DNA of 64,000 nt from Deltaproteobacteria bacterium (GTDB lineage: Bacteria; Myxococcota_A; UBA796; GCA-2862545). Positions 27,965-35,898 of the stretch are shown in pieces. The translations under genes and the position numbers were made by a program. The stretch is taken from assembly GCA_006226595.1 (NCBI GenBank), contig SBGP01000079.1, forward strand, positions 27,815-91,814, written 5' to 3'. Every line of letters begins with the position of its first letter. The first letter of the stretch is position 1. The notes beneath the pieces are model-generated. The model saw nothing but the letters and a program-made list of their open reading frames with translations, searched no databases and had not been told where the DNA came from.

Positions 27965-28324
27965 CTAGCGGCGGTAGGCCGCCCACATGGCGTCCATGCG
28001 GAGCACCTGCTCGTCGCTGAAGCCGTCATTCGGCCGCTGGCGCGGCGCGCGACGTCTTTCGTTGAGCCAGACATGCGGGCCAGACAGGCAAGAGCTTCGA
28101 CTCGGGCCCCGGCGTTCTGCGTGTCCGCGAACATCTGCCAGGCCTGGTCGAGCGCGGCGACGTCGCCTCTGACCTTGGCACGCAGTCAGTATCCCAGCGA
28201 CGATGTGCTCGACCGGCATGGTTCCGGCGAAGTCGGCACGTGCGTCTGCGAACCGAGCCGCGCTCGCCGCGCTGCACGCTCGGAGCCTAGCCAGCCGACG
28301 CCGTTCTGGATCCGCGTCGTGCAA
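27965..28324 (-). pseudogene. Possible decayed gene in three reading frames
   Basis: No intact gene fits the roughly 500 bases after tkt. On the minus strand a protein-like reading can be pieced together from three frames. From 28324 to about 28185 the frame reads LHDADPERRRLARLRAC... ARFADARADFAGTMPVEHIVAGIL. From about 28185 to 28045 another frame reads VRGDVAALDQAWQMFADTQ and then ARVEALACLARM. The last frame, to the TAG at 27965, reads NDGFSDEQVLRMDAMWAAYRR. Each piece looks coding and the pieces join end to end, which suggests two frameshifts in a former gene of about 120 residues. The first part has a HEAT-like look. Sequencing error or chance remains possible. Confidence 0.3.
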
Positions 28325-28362
28325 GGCCGAGGCAAGGTCTTGAAGCCGAGATCAGCGCGTCG

Positions 28363-28391
28363 TTGCGCGGATCGTAGGGGCATGGCACAAT
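28363..28391 (+). promoter_or_regulatory. Sigma-70-type promoter for the PBP1B gene
   Basis: TTGCGC (28363-28368) and CACAAT (28386-28391) are exactly 17 bases apart. The -10 box is preceded by TGG. Transcription would start near 28398, giving a leader of about 50 bases that contains the C-rich element at 28425-28437. Confidence 0.5.
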
Positions 28392-28424
28392 GACGCACCC
28401 TCCGGTGGTGCGTCCGCACCTCCA

Positions 28425-28437
28425 CCCCTCCCTCCCC
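28425..28437 (+). promoter_or_regulatory. C-rich leader element before the PBP1B start
   Basis: CCCCTCCCTCCCC lies ten bases before the ATG, in the place where a Shine-Dalgarno would be; no purine-rich ribosome site is present. The identical 13-mer precedes minC, and a longer form precedes the M15-like peptidase gene. Confidence 0.5.
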
Positions 28438-28447
28438 GACATCCGCC

Positions 28448-30997
28448 ATGGCCCCCCCGAAGAAGCGCTCCGGCGCCAGCTCCGCATCGACCAGCGGAGC
28501 GAAGAAGCCCCGTTCCACCAAGAGCAGCAGCTCCTCCGCCTCGGGTAGCAAGCGCCCGCGCCGCTCGAACTCGACGTCCGACTCGGATGCGAGCAAGCAG
28601 ACGACGATGCGCATGACCAAGACGAAGAGCGCTCCGAAGCGCCCGCGCAAGAAGCCTGCGACCAAGGCCGCGTCGGGTCCACCTCGGCCCCCGATGACCT
28701 GGCGACGCTGGCTGATGTGGGAGGCCGTGACCTGGGGGACCGGAGCCGCGATCGGGCTCGGCATCGCCGGCAGTGTGCTGTGGAGCCGCGCCAAGGACGA
28801 CGTCGAGGCCTACCTCGCGGACCCGCCGCGCACATGGCCGGGTGTGATCTACTCGGCGCCCATGCGCATCGAGTCGGGGCAGGCGATGACGGCGCGCGAG
28901 CTCGCCGGCGACCTGCTCGCCGCGGGCTACGAGAAGGTCGACGCCGTGGACGGCACGGGCCAGTTCTCGCTGTCGGGCGGCGATGTGCGGGTGTGGAGCG
29001 CTGGGCTCACCGTGCCCGGCTCGAAGATCGCGGGGGGCAAGACCAGGGTCCTCGTGCGCGACGGGCTGGTGGTGCAGACCGAGCCCGCAGACGGTGTGGT
29101 CCTTCATCCCACCGTACTCGCCACGGTCGGCGACCGTGAGGGACGGCGCACGGAGGTCGACCTCGACCACCTGTCCCCGTTCATGGAGCCGGCCCTCCTC
29201 TCCATCGAGGACAGCCGCTTCCGCGACCACATGGGGGTCGACCCGGTGGGCATCGCGCGCGCGGTGGCCAGCAACCTGATTGCCGGACGCAAGAGCCAGG
29301 GCGGGTCCACGCTCACCCAGCAGCTCGCCAAGAACCTGTTCCTGTCCGCCGAGAAGAAGTACCAGCGCAAAGTGCGCGAGGCCTTCTTCGCTGCGGCCCT
29401 CGAGCACACCCTGTCGAAGGACGAGATCCTCGAGCTGTACCTCGGGGAGGTCTACCTGGGTCAGGTCGGCGGCGTGCCCATCCACGGGGTCGAGCAGGCC
29501 GCGCGGGCGTACTTCGGGGTGAGCGCCGAGCGCCTGAGCCTTGCCGAGGCCGCGACCCTCGCCGGCATCATCTCGGCGCCGAACGCGTACTCGCCGGTCC
29601 GCCACCCGGACAAGGCGCAGGAGCGGCGCGAGATCGTGCTCGCGCGCATGGTGACGACCGGCGCCATCACCGAGGCCCAGGCCGATGCCGCCAAGGCGGA
29701 GACCGTGATCATCGACGGCCAGCTGCCCGGGGCCGTGCGTCGCGCACCGTGGGCCGTGGACGTGGCCATCGACGAGGCCGAAGATGCCGTGGGCGCCGGT
29801 GCGCTCGCGAACTCCGGCTACGTGGTCCACACCACCATCCAGCCGGCACTGCAGCGCGCCGCCGAGCAGGCCGTGTTCCTCGGCATGCACGAGCTGGACA
29901 CCGAGCATCCGGAAGCCGCGGGTGCACAGGCCGCGCTCGTCGCCGTGCGCCTGTCCGACGGCGCGGTCGTGGCGATGGTCGGCGGCCGCGACTACGGCGC
30001 CTCCCCGTACAACCGGGCGGTGAACGCGTGGCGCAACCCCGGGTCCACGGTAAAGCCACTCACGCTGCTCAAGGCGTTCGACGACGACCCTTCGCTGACA
30101 CCGGTCGACCCGATCACCGACGAGGCGATCACGCGAAAGGTCGACGGCAAGGTGTGGACGCCGAGCAACTACGACGGCCGCTTCCTTGGCGAGATCACGA
30201 TTCGCGAGGCGATCGAGAAGAGCCGCAACATCCCCGCGGTCAAGCTCGCGGAGACCGTGGGCGCGGGAGAGCTCCAGGCCTTCTACCGGGAGGTCGGTCT
30301 GTCGCGGGCGACGAACCTGCCGAGCGCCGCGCTCGGAGGCTTCTCGGCGACCCCGCTCGAGATGGCGGGGGCGTACACCGTGTTCGGCGGCGGCACGGCC
30401 TACGCGCCGTGGCTCGTGGCCGGCATCGAAGACGGCAACGGCGACCGTGTGCTCAAGCTCGAAGGCAAGGGGAGTGACGTCGCCAGCCAGCGGGCCGCGG
30501 CCCTCGCCGTCGGCGTGCTCGAGGGCGTGGTCCAGCGCGGCACCGGTCGAGGTGCGGCGCGCTATGGCGTCGAGGAAGGCGTCGCCGGCAAGACGGGCAC
30601 GACCAGCGGGTACCGCGACGCGTGGTTCGTCGGGCTCACCCCCGAGCTCGCCGTCGCCGTGTGGGTCGGGCACGACAAGGGCAAGAGCCTGGAGCTCGGC
30701 GGCGGCAGCGCTGCGCTGCCCACCTTCGCGCGCTTCGCAGTCTCCTCGGGAACCGCGCATGGCGACTTCCCGGTTCCGGACGGCATCAAGCTCGTGTCCA
30801 TGTGTGTGGAGAGCCACAAGCAGGCGCTGCCTGCGTGCGAGGACACCTACGACGAGCGCTTTGCCCGCGGGCACGTGGCCAAGGGCAGCTGTGACATCCA
30901 CGGTGTGCCGCTCATCAGTGGGATCGGGCACGGCCTCCGCAAGATCTTCGGACACCGCGAAGAGGACGACGCCGAGGTCGCCGACGCCGAGCGCTAG
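28448..30997 (+). CDS. mrcB: Penicillin-binding protein 1B (bifunctional transglycosylase/transpeptidase)
   Basis: An 849-residue class A PBP that polymerises and cross-links peptidoglycan. A long basic Ser/Lys-rich cytoplasmic tail (1-85) is followed by one membrane helix (AAIGLGIAGSVLW), a UB2H-type domain (about 110-215; TWPGVIYSAPMRIESGQAMTARELAGDLLAAGYEKV), and GT51 glycosyltransferase (I-E-D-S-R-F-R-D-H, catalytic Glu254; GGSTLTQQLAKNLF). The transpeptidase has S-T-V-K (Ser533), S-R-N, and K-T-G-T-T. An unusual cysteine-containing tail (VSMCVESHKQALPACEDTYDERF... AKGSCDIHG) closes the protein. The UB2H domain implies a LpoB-like outer-membrane activator. It overlaps the DUF4132 gene tail-to-tail by four bases. 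Confidence 0.94.
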   Translation: MAPPKKRSGASSASTSGAKKPRSTKSSSSSASGSKRPRRSNSTSDSDASKQTTMRMTKTKSAPKRPRKKPATKAASGPPRPPMTWRRWLMWEAVTWGTGAAIGLGIAGSVLWSRAKDDVEAYLADPPRTWPGVIYSAPMRIESGQAMTARELAGDLLAAGYEKVDAVDGTGQFSLSGGDVRVWSAGLTVPGSKIAGGKTRVLVRDGLVVQTEPADGVVLHPTVLATVGDREGRRTEVDLDHLSPFMEPALLSIEDSRFRDHMGVDPVGIARAVASNLIAGRKSQGGSTLTQQLAKNLFLSAEKKYQRKVREAFFAAALEHTLSKDEILELYLGEVYLGQVGGVPIHGVEQAARAYFGVSAERLSLAEAATLAGIISAPNAYSPVRHPDKAQERREIVLARMVTTGAITEAQADAAKAETVIIDGQLPGAVRRAPWAVDVAIDEAEDAVGAGALANSGYVVHTTIQPALQRAAEQAVFLGMHELDTEHPEAAGAQAALVAVRLSDGAVVAMVGGRDYGASPYNRAVNAWRNPGSTVKPLTLLKAFDDDPSLTPVDPITDEAITRKVDGKVWTPSNYDGRFLGEITIREAIEKSRNIPAVKLAETVGAGELQAFYREVGLSRATNLPSAALGGFSATPLEMAGAYTVFGGGTAYAPWLVAGIEDGNGDRVLKLEGKGSDVASQRAAALAVGVLEGVVQRGTGRGAARYGVEEGVAGKTGTTSGYRDAWFVGLTPELAVAVWVGHDKGKSLELGGGSAALPTFARFAVSSGTAHGDFPVPDGIKLVSMCVESHKQALPACEDTYDERFARGHVAKGSCDIHGVPLISGIGHGLRKIFGHREEDDAEVADAER

Positions 30998-33321
30998 TCC
31001 TCGGCGAGGGCGAGCAGGTCCGCGTGCACCTCGGAGCACAGGACCTCGGGGATCTCGTCCAGGCGCAGCCGCTGGTCGCCCGCACGGACCTCGCAGGCGC
31101 CGATCGTGACCTCCTCCTCGCCAATGGGGTGGCGCAGGTCCTCGACCTCGAGGCGCACGGTGAGCGCGACCTCCCGGTACTCGCGGGTGAACCCGGGCAC
31201 GTAGCCGCCGTCCGAGGAGGGCTCCAGCTCGAAGCCGAGGCGCTCTGCGCGACGCCGCAGCCACTGGCCGGGGCGGCGCTCCCCGACGAGCTCGGTGAAC
31301 GCCGTGGCCGTGGCCTGCTCGGCATCCGGACGCCACACGGGCCGACCGAACTGCGCGAAGGGCTGGAGGATCTCGTAGTCGCCGAGATGCGCCGCCCACG
31401 CGCGCGCGACGTCGGGGGGCAGCAACAGAGCGTGCGCCAGGCGAACGGGCTCGTCCGGTTCCAGGCTGACCTCGTCGTCCTCCACATCGGTCAGCGACAG
31501 GTCTTCGGTGGGCCGGAAGCTACGTCCAGCCGCGTCCATCCACACGAGGCGCTGGCAGATCTGCGCCATCACCGGATGGGCGAGAAGCACCTCGAACAGC
31601 TCCGGGGTCCAGGTGCGCTGCGTGACCATCGCGGCTTGCAGGCGCGCAGTCTGGGCCTTGATGAACTCCTTGACCTGCTTCTTCGCCGCACCGAGCGCCT
31701 TCTTGGCCTCCTTCACCGATGCGGCCTCCTCGCCCACGCGTGCTGCGGGCAGGCTCTTTACGGGACGTCCATCGCCGTCGAGGACCGCCACGGTCAGATC
31801 CGGCTGCACGGCGAGCACGAAGCGTCGCGTCTCCTGATCCGCGGCGTCGCGGTAGGTCAGTGTGCGTCGGCCGTCCTCGTCGAGGGCGCAGTCGGGAAGC
31901 GTTCGGTCCGCGAGCTCGGCAGCGCTCCAGCCGCGGCGAGCGGCGAGCGCGTCGACCTCGGCCTGAGCGTGCTTCTTGATGCCTCGCGTGCGAAAGCGGG
32001 TCGCGACCGCGAGCAGCGCCTGGGTGGCGCGGGGGTGCTCGACGTGCGCCCACAGCGTGAGCACGGCCTTCGACTGTGCCGGGCGCCAGCCGTAGTAGGT
32101 GTCGAGGTAGCGCCGTCCGGGCTCGACGAGCCGGTCGTCACCAAGCGCGGCGGCGAGTGCGAGCATGCCGCGGTTGGCCGTCCCGTGGTCGTCGGGCTTG
32201 GCGATCTGCCCCCAGCGGTCGACGGCCTCCTCGTCGCGGGCCCGCCAGTGCTCGAACAGCGCGAGGGCCGTGGCGGCAGCGCTCTCGCGATCCAGGCCGC
32301 GGGTGATCACCTGAAGCACGGGCGTCGGGTCGGCCTTCTTGCGTTTGTGGGCTGCCTTCAGCCAGTCGGTGAGCAACGAGCGAGGGACCTCGGTGCCGTC
32401 CGGCCAGCGCGGAAGGGGCAGGGTGTTCAGCTCGCGCTCGGCATAGCCGGGCGGCAGCGTGCCTCGAGAGGCCGCTTTCGCCATCCGGGCGACCAGCTCC
32501 TCGCGTGTGAACACGTCGGAGGCCGAGAGACCGAGCTCGCGCAGGGCCGAGAGCTGCGCGACGAGGGTGGCCTCGGTGCGCTCCTTTCGGGCAGCGGCGA
32601 GCAGCGCGTCTCGCGCTTCGTACACGCGAGCCTGACCCACCCATTCCGCGGCCGCCGCCCGCCGAGGGGCCGCGCCTCCCTTGAGCTTGCTCGTCAACCA
32701 GGTCGCATGGCCTTGCAGGGGCTCGGCCAGCGGCTGTGCTGCGAGACGAACCTCGCGATCCGCGGTCAGCGCGGCCATGCGCAGCGCCTCGGTGAGCAGG
32801 TCGCGCGGCAGGTCGACGTCCATCACGGTGCGCACGGCGAGCACCCGGACCTCGGTGCCGAAGTTCCGCCGCCCCGAGACGAGGTCCACGAGCAAGGCCT
32901 GTGGGTCGTCGACGGCGCTCAGCAGCTCGCGCATACTCGAGGCAGGCACGCCCCAGCGCAGGCTCCGACCGAGCCGCCGCAGCGCAGCTTCGAGCACGTA
33001 GCGGGGCTCGACGCCTCCGCGGGCGGCTGCGTCCAGGAGCTCCGCGAAGCGCAAGCGGCCCCACTGGTACACGGTGACGCCGAGGTTCAGGGCCGCAGAC
33101 TCACCGTGCGCGAGCAGTGCGAGGCGGAACTCGACGTACGGCGGGAGCGCGGGCTGGCCCATGAACGGCGCGGTGCTCCCGAGCCACCACAGGTGGTGCC
33201 AGGCCCGCGGAACCGTGGTCCAGGGGGCCTCGTCGGTCAGAGCGTGGACGAGTGCGTCGTCCACCGAACCCTCGGCGCCCAGGCGTTGCAGCCTCGCGCG
33301 CAGGTGGTCTGCCGTCGTCAT
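30994..33321 (-). CDS. HEAT-repeat DUF4132-domain protein (MolR-like)
   Basis: A 775-residue, largely helical protein. Residues about 100-430 contain HEAT-like helix pairs (EALRMAALTADREVRLAAQPLAEPL; ATALALFEHWRARDEEAV). A DUF4132-type region begins near 450 (ARRGWSAAELADRTLPDCALDEDGRRTL) and continues through KSLPAARVGEE and the K-K-A-L-G-A-A-K-K-Q-V helix. E. coli MolR and related proteins share this domain; the biochemical role is unknown. The ATG has GGGGGA upstream. It lies 19 bases downstream of the M15-like peptidase gene on the same strand, so the two may form an operon. Confidence 0.75.
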   Translation of the reverse strand: MTTADHLRARLQRLGAEGSVDDALVHALTDEAPWTTVPRAWHHLWWLGSTAPFMGQPALPPYVEFRLALLAHGESAALNLGVTVYQWGRLRFAELLDAAARGGVEPRYVLEAALRRLGRSLRWGVPASSMRELLSAVDDPQALLVDLVSGRRNFGTEVRVLAVRTVMDVDLPRDLLTEALRMAALTADREVRLAAQPLAEPLQGHATWLTSKLKGGAAPRRAAAAEWVGQARVYEARDALLAAARKERTEATLVAQLSALRELGLSASDVFTREELVARMAKAASRGTLPPGYAERELNTLPLPRWPDGTEVPRSLLTDWLKAAHKRKKADPTPVLQVITRGLDRESAAATALALFEHWRARDEEAVDRWGQIAKPDDHGTANRGMLALAAALGDDRLVEPGRRYLDTYYGWRPAQSKAVLTLWAHVEHPRATQALLAVATRFRTRGIKKHAQAEVDALAARRGWSAAELADRTLPDCALDEDGRRTLTYRDAADQETRRFVLAVQPDLTVAVLDGDGRPVKSLPAARVGEEAASVKEAKKALGAAKKQVKEFIKAQTARLQAAMVTQRTWTPELFEVLLAHPVMAQICQRLVWMDAAGRSFRPTEDLSLTDVEDDEVSLEPDEPVRLAHALLLPPDVARAWAAHLGDYEILQPFAQFGRPVWRPDAEQATATAFTELVGERRPGQWLRRRAERLGFELEPSSDGGYVPGFTREYREVALTVRLEVEDLRHPIGEEEVTIGACEVRAGDQRLRLDEIPEVLCSEVHADLLALAED

Positions 33322-33340
33322 CGCGTCCCCCGTCCGCCGC

Positions 33341-34453
33341 TCACCGTCGTGCGTCGCCCCAGTGAGGGTAGTCGCTGGTCAGCTTGTCGATGCCGAAGTG
33401 CTTCTCGATCCAGGTGATCACCTCGGGAGTGAGCGACAGATCGCGGGCCTGCTCGGGGTCGGAGAGGTCCCAGGTGTGGGTCTCTCCATCCGGCGCGGAG
33501 AGGGTGAGCTCCCGGGGAAGGCGCAGCGCGACCAGGTCCGCGGCCTGGCCGCCATAGTGGTTCGAGAACTGCGCACCCTTCCTGGTCGCGTACACCACGT
33601 CGTAGGACTCGGCCATGGCGCGCGCCGCTTCGACGGTGGCCCGCCAGCCATCCGGGTGACGCCAGACGATGGGTACGTCGAGTTCCCACTCCTCCTGCAC
33701 CGCGTCGAGCATGGCCGCGATGCGCTCGACGTCGGCCTCGCTCTTGGCCCGGGACAGCTCGAAGGCACCCCACATCAGGTAGCCACGCTCGCGGTAGCGC
33801 ACCGTGGACGTCACGTAGACCTCGACGTCCTGGGCACGGAGCTGTGCGACGAGCAGCTGCAGGCGGTCGGCGAAGGAGGCATTCTCGGCCGCGAGCGCAG
33901 TCCAGTGCGCGGGCTCGTCGGGCGGATTCGTGTACAGCGCGGTCCACCGTGGGTCGGGTCCGGCCCCGGGCGGTGGCGGCTCCAGTCCTTCCTGGGGAAC
34001 GGGCTGGTCGACATGCAGCGTCGGCTTGTTCGCCCAGCGGCGCGGACGGCCCTTCTTGAACACGTCGTCGGGATGCAGGAAGGCCCCCGCGCTGCGCAAA
34101 CGCCCGGCGGAGATCCAGAACGGCTCTCCGCGTCGGCCCGCGTCACCGGCGGCGAGCACATCGTCGAGCAGGAGCAGGAAGTCCGGCAGGTCCACCGGCT
34201 GGCCGAGCTGCTCGCGCACCACCCGGAGGAACGGCTCGTCGGGTGCGGTGTCCGCCAGCGCGATCAGCCGCGGGCCATCGATGTCCTCTCCGGCGATGGA
34301 CAGGGTCCACGTACCGAGCTTCTCGCCGGCCTCGCGCAGGGCGGCACGAGCATCTTCGGTCTGGGTCAGTACGTCGAGCTCGGTGTCGACGTCGATAGGT
34401 GCGAGGGGCTCGGGATCGCCGGCGAGCGCTAGCGCGAACAGGAGGGAGAACAT
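33341..34453 (-). CDS. M15-like D,D-peptidase/hedgehog-type zinc peptidase, secreted
   Basis: A 370-residue protein with a short signal peptide (MFSLLFALALAGDPEP). The C-terminal third contains S-N-H-Y-G-G-Q-A-A-D-L (His and Asp zinc ligands of the S-x-H-x-x-G-x-A-x-D motif) and a second zinc histidine in Y-P-H-W-G-D-A at the very end, the M15 arrangement. VTSTVRYRERGYLMWGAF upstream carries a conserved arginine. It probably trims peptidoglycan peptides in the periplasm. The N-terminal 170 residues are unrecognised. No Shine-Dalgarno precedes the ATG; a C-rich element lies there instead. Confidence 0.72.
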   Translation of the reverse strand: MFSLLFALALAGDPEPLAPIDVDTELDVLTQTEDARAALREAGEKLGTWTLSIAGEDIDGPRLIALADTAPDEPFLRVVREQLGQPVDLPDFLLLLDDVLAAGDAGRRGEPFWISAGRLRSAGAFLHPDDVFKKGRPRRWANKPTLHVDQPVPQEGLEPPPPGAGPDPRWTALYTNPPDEPAHWTALAAENASFADRLQLLVAQLRAQDVEVYVTSTVRYRERGYLMWGAFELSRAKSEADVERIAAMLDAVQEEWELDVPIVWRHPDGWRATVEAARAMAESYDVVYATRKGAQFSNHYGGQAADLVALRLPRELTLSAPDGETHTWDLSDPEQARDLSLTPEVITWIEKHFGIDKLTSDYPHWGDARR

Positions 34454-34462
34454 CGGAGGGCC

Positions 34463-34477
34463 GGGGAGGGAGGGAGG
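34463..34477 (-). promoter_or_regulatory. C-rich leader element before the M15-like peptidase start
   Basis: On the minus strand CCTCCCTCCCTCCCC ends nine bases before the ATG at 34453. The opposite strand, with GGG at 34458-34460, has four G-runs separated by two, one and one bases, a canonical quadruplex pattern. Confidence 0.5.
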
Positions 34478-34518
34478 CAGAGCATACCCTCAACCCGCAC
34501 GCGGGCCGGGCTGGTCCC

Positions 34519-35079
34519 TCAGGGAGCCGGGCGGAGCATCGCGATGACCGCGTCCGCCGCGTGATCGACGTTCACGTCCAGCCCCAGCTGGCGCACCGCC
34601 ACCGTGCCGAACACGGCGGCGACGAGGAGCTCGGCGATGGCGCGTGGGTCGAGGTCCTCGCGTACTTCGCCCTCGGCCACCGTCCGCAGCAGCTCGATGG
34701 CCGCCATCACCGCGGCGACGGTGCGGGCGCGGACCTTGGTCGAGCGGGCACACCCGTCGAGGAGCACGGCGAGCCGCGCATCGTCGCCCACCGACCCGAT
34801 CGAGCGCACGAACTGACGGATCGACCGCTCCAGATCGCCGCTGCCGGGCGAGGTCCGCACGATGATCGCGGTGTAGTCGGCGAGAATGGACTCCGCGACC
34901 GCCGCGAGGAAGTCCTCGCGGTCCTCGAAGTGCACGTAGAAAGCGCCGCGGGTGAACCCGGCCCGCTTGCAGATCTTGTCGAGGCTCGGCGCGTCGAAGC
35001 CTTGCTCGTTGACCAGCGCACGGCCGGCATCGATGAGGGCCTGGCGCGTGCGGGCCTTGGTCTCGGCACGCGTCGTCAT
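34519..35079 (-). CDS. TetR/AcrR-family transcriptional regulator
   Basis: A 186-residue regulator. The N-terminal helix-turn-helix is clear: TRQALIDAGRALVNEQGFDAPSLDKICKRAGFTRGAFYVHFEDREDFLAAV (residues 10-62). The C-terminal ligand-binding half is helical and unassigned. Its ATG overlaps the stop of the OmpA-like lipoprotein gene by one base, so it is translated from the same message and may respond to envelope state or control its own operon. The 65 bases between it and the M15-like gene contain no evident terminator. Confidence 0.9.
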   Translation of the reverse strand: MTTRAETKARTRQALIDAGRALVNEQGFDAPSLDKICKRAGFTRGAFYVHFEDREDFLAAVAESILADYTAIIVRTSPGSGDLERSIRQFVRSIGSVGDDARLAVLLDGCARSTKVRARTVAAVMAAIELLRTVAEGEVREDLDPRAIAELLVAAVFGTVAVRQLGLDVNVDHAADAVIAMLRPAP

Positions 35080-35885
35080 CAGATCTCGTTGCCGCCCGCC
35101 AGCGACTCGAGCTCGTCGTAGCCCGGCAGATCGGAGAGGTCGGGCACCACCACGATCTCGATGCGGCGGTTGTTCCGCTTGCCGTCGGGCGTGCGGTTCG
35201 TGTCGACGGGCTGGAACTCCGAGTACGACGCGATGCTCACGCGCTCGGGCCCGAGGCCTCCGCGCTCGAGCACCTTGACCACGGCAATCGCGCGAGCAGC
35301 GCCGAGGTGCCAGTTGCTCGGAAAACGCTCGGTCGCGATGGGCACGTCGTCGGTGTGGCCAGCGACCTGGTACTCGCGGCCCTCGATCGAGGCGAGCACC
35401 TCGGCGACCTCGAGCAGCGCCGCCTTGCCGTCCTTGGAGACGGTGGCCGAGCCGGCGCCGAACAGGATGTCGGTCGCGAGCTCCACGACCATGCGGCCGT
35501 CGACGATCTTCACGCGCAGGGTGCCGGCGTCGATCAGTGCCTGGAAGCGGGCCACGAGGTCGCGGTAGGACTCGAGCGCCGCGTCGGCACGGGCCTTGCG
35601 CATCTCGGCCTCGGCGAGCGCCTGCTTCATCGCCTCGATGTCCTCGGCGAGGGCGCCGGCCTCGGCAATCTTCGCAGCGAGCTTGCGGTTGGTCTCTTCG
35701 AGGGCGGCCTGGGACGCCTCGACCTGGCTCTGGAGACGGCGCAGGCTCTCGTCCTGGTCGGCGACGACGCCTTGCAGCTCTTCGAGCTCGGCCTCGAGCC
35801 GAGCCTTGTCGTCGAGCGCCTCGGTGTAGCGGCCCTTGGGCACGCAGGCGCAGAGGAGGAGAGCGGTGAAGACGGCCTTGTTCAT
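35079..35885 (-). CDS. OmpA-family peptidoglycan-binding lipoprotein with coiled coil
   Basis: A 268-residue protein with lipobox (L-L-C-A-C, Cys14). A long coiled coil follows (residues 24-125, heptads such as DKARLEAELEELQGVVADQDESLRRLQSQVEASQAAL), then an OmpA C-terminal domain (about 135-255) with VAGHTDDVPI... FPSNWHLGAARAIAVVKVLERGGL and R-T-P-D-G-K-R-N-N-R-R-I-E-I. The Asp and Arg that hold meso-diaminopimelate are present. It should link the outer membrane to the cell wall. The ATG at 35885 lies 13 bases after the M18 peptidase stop. Confidence 0.9.
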   Translation of the reverse strand: MNKAVFTALLLCACVPKGRYTEALDDKARLEAELEELQGVVADQDESLRRLQSQVEASQAALEETNRKLAAKIAEAGALAEDIEAMKQALAEAEMRKARADAALESYRDLVARFQALIDAGTLRVKIVDGRMVVELATDILFGAGSATVSKDGKAALLEVAEVLASIEGREYQVAGHTDDVPIATERFPSNWHLGAARAIAVVKVLERGGLGPERVSIASYSEFQPVDTNRTPDGKRNNRRIEIVVVPDLSDLPGYDELESLAGGNEI

Positions 35886-35898
35886 GGAGTGCACGCTA

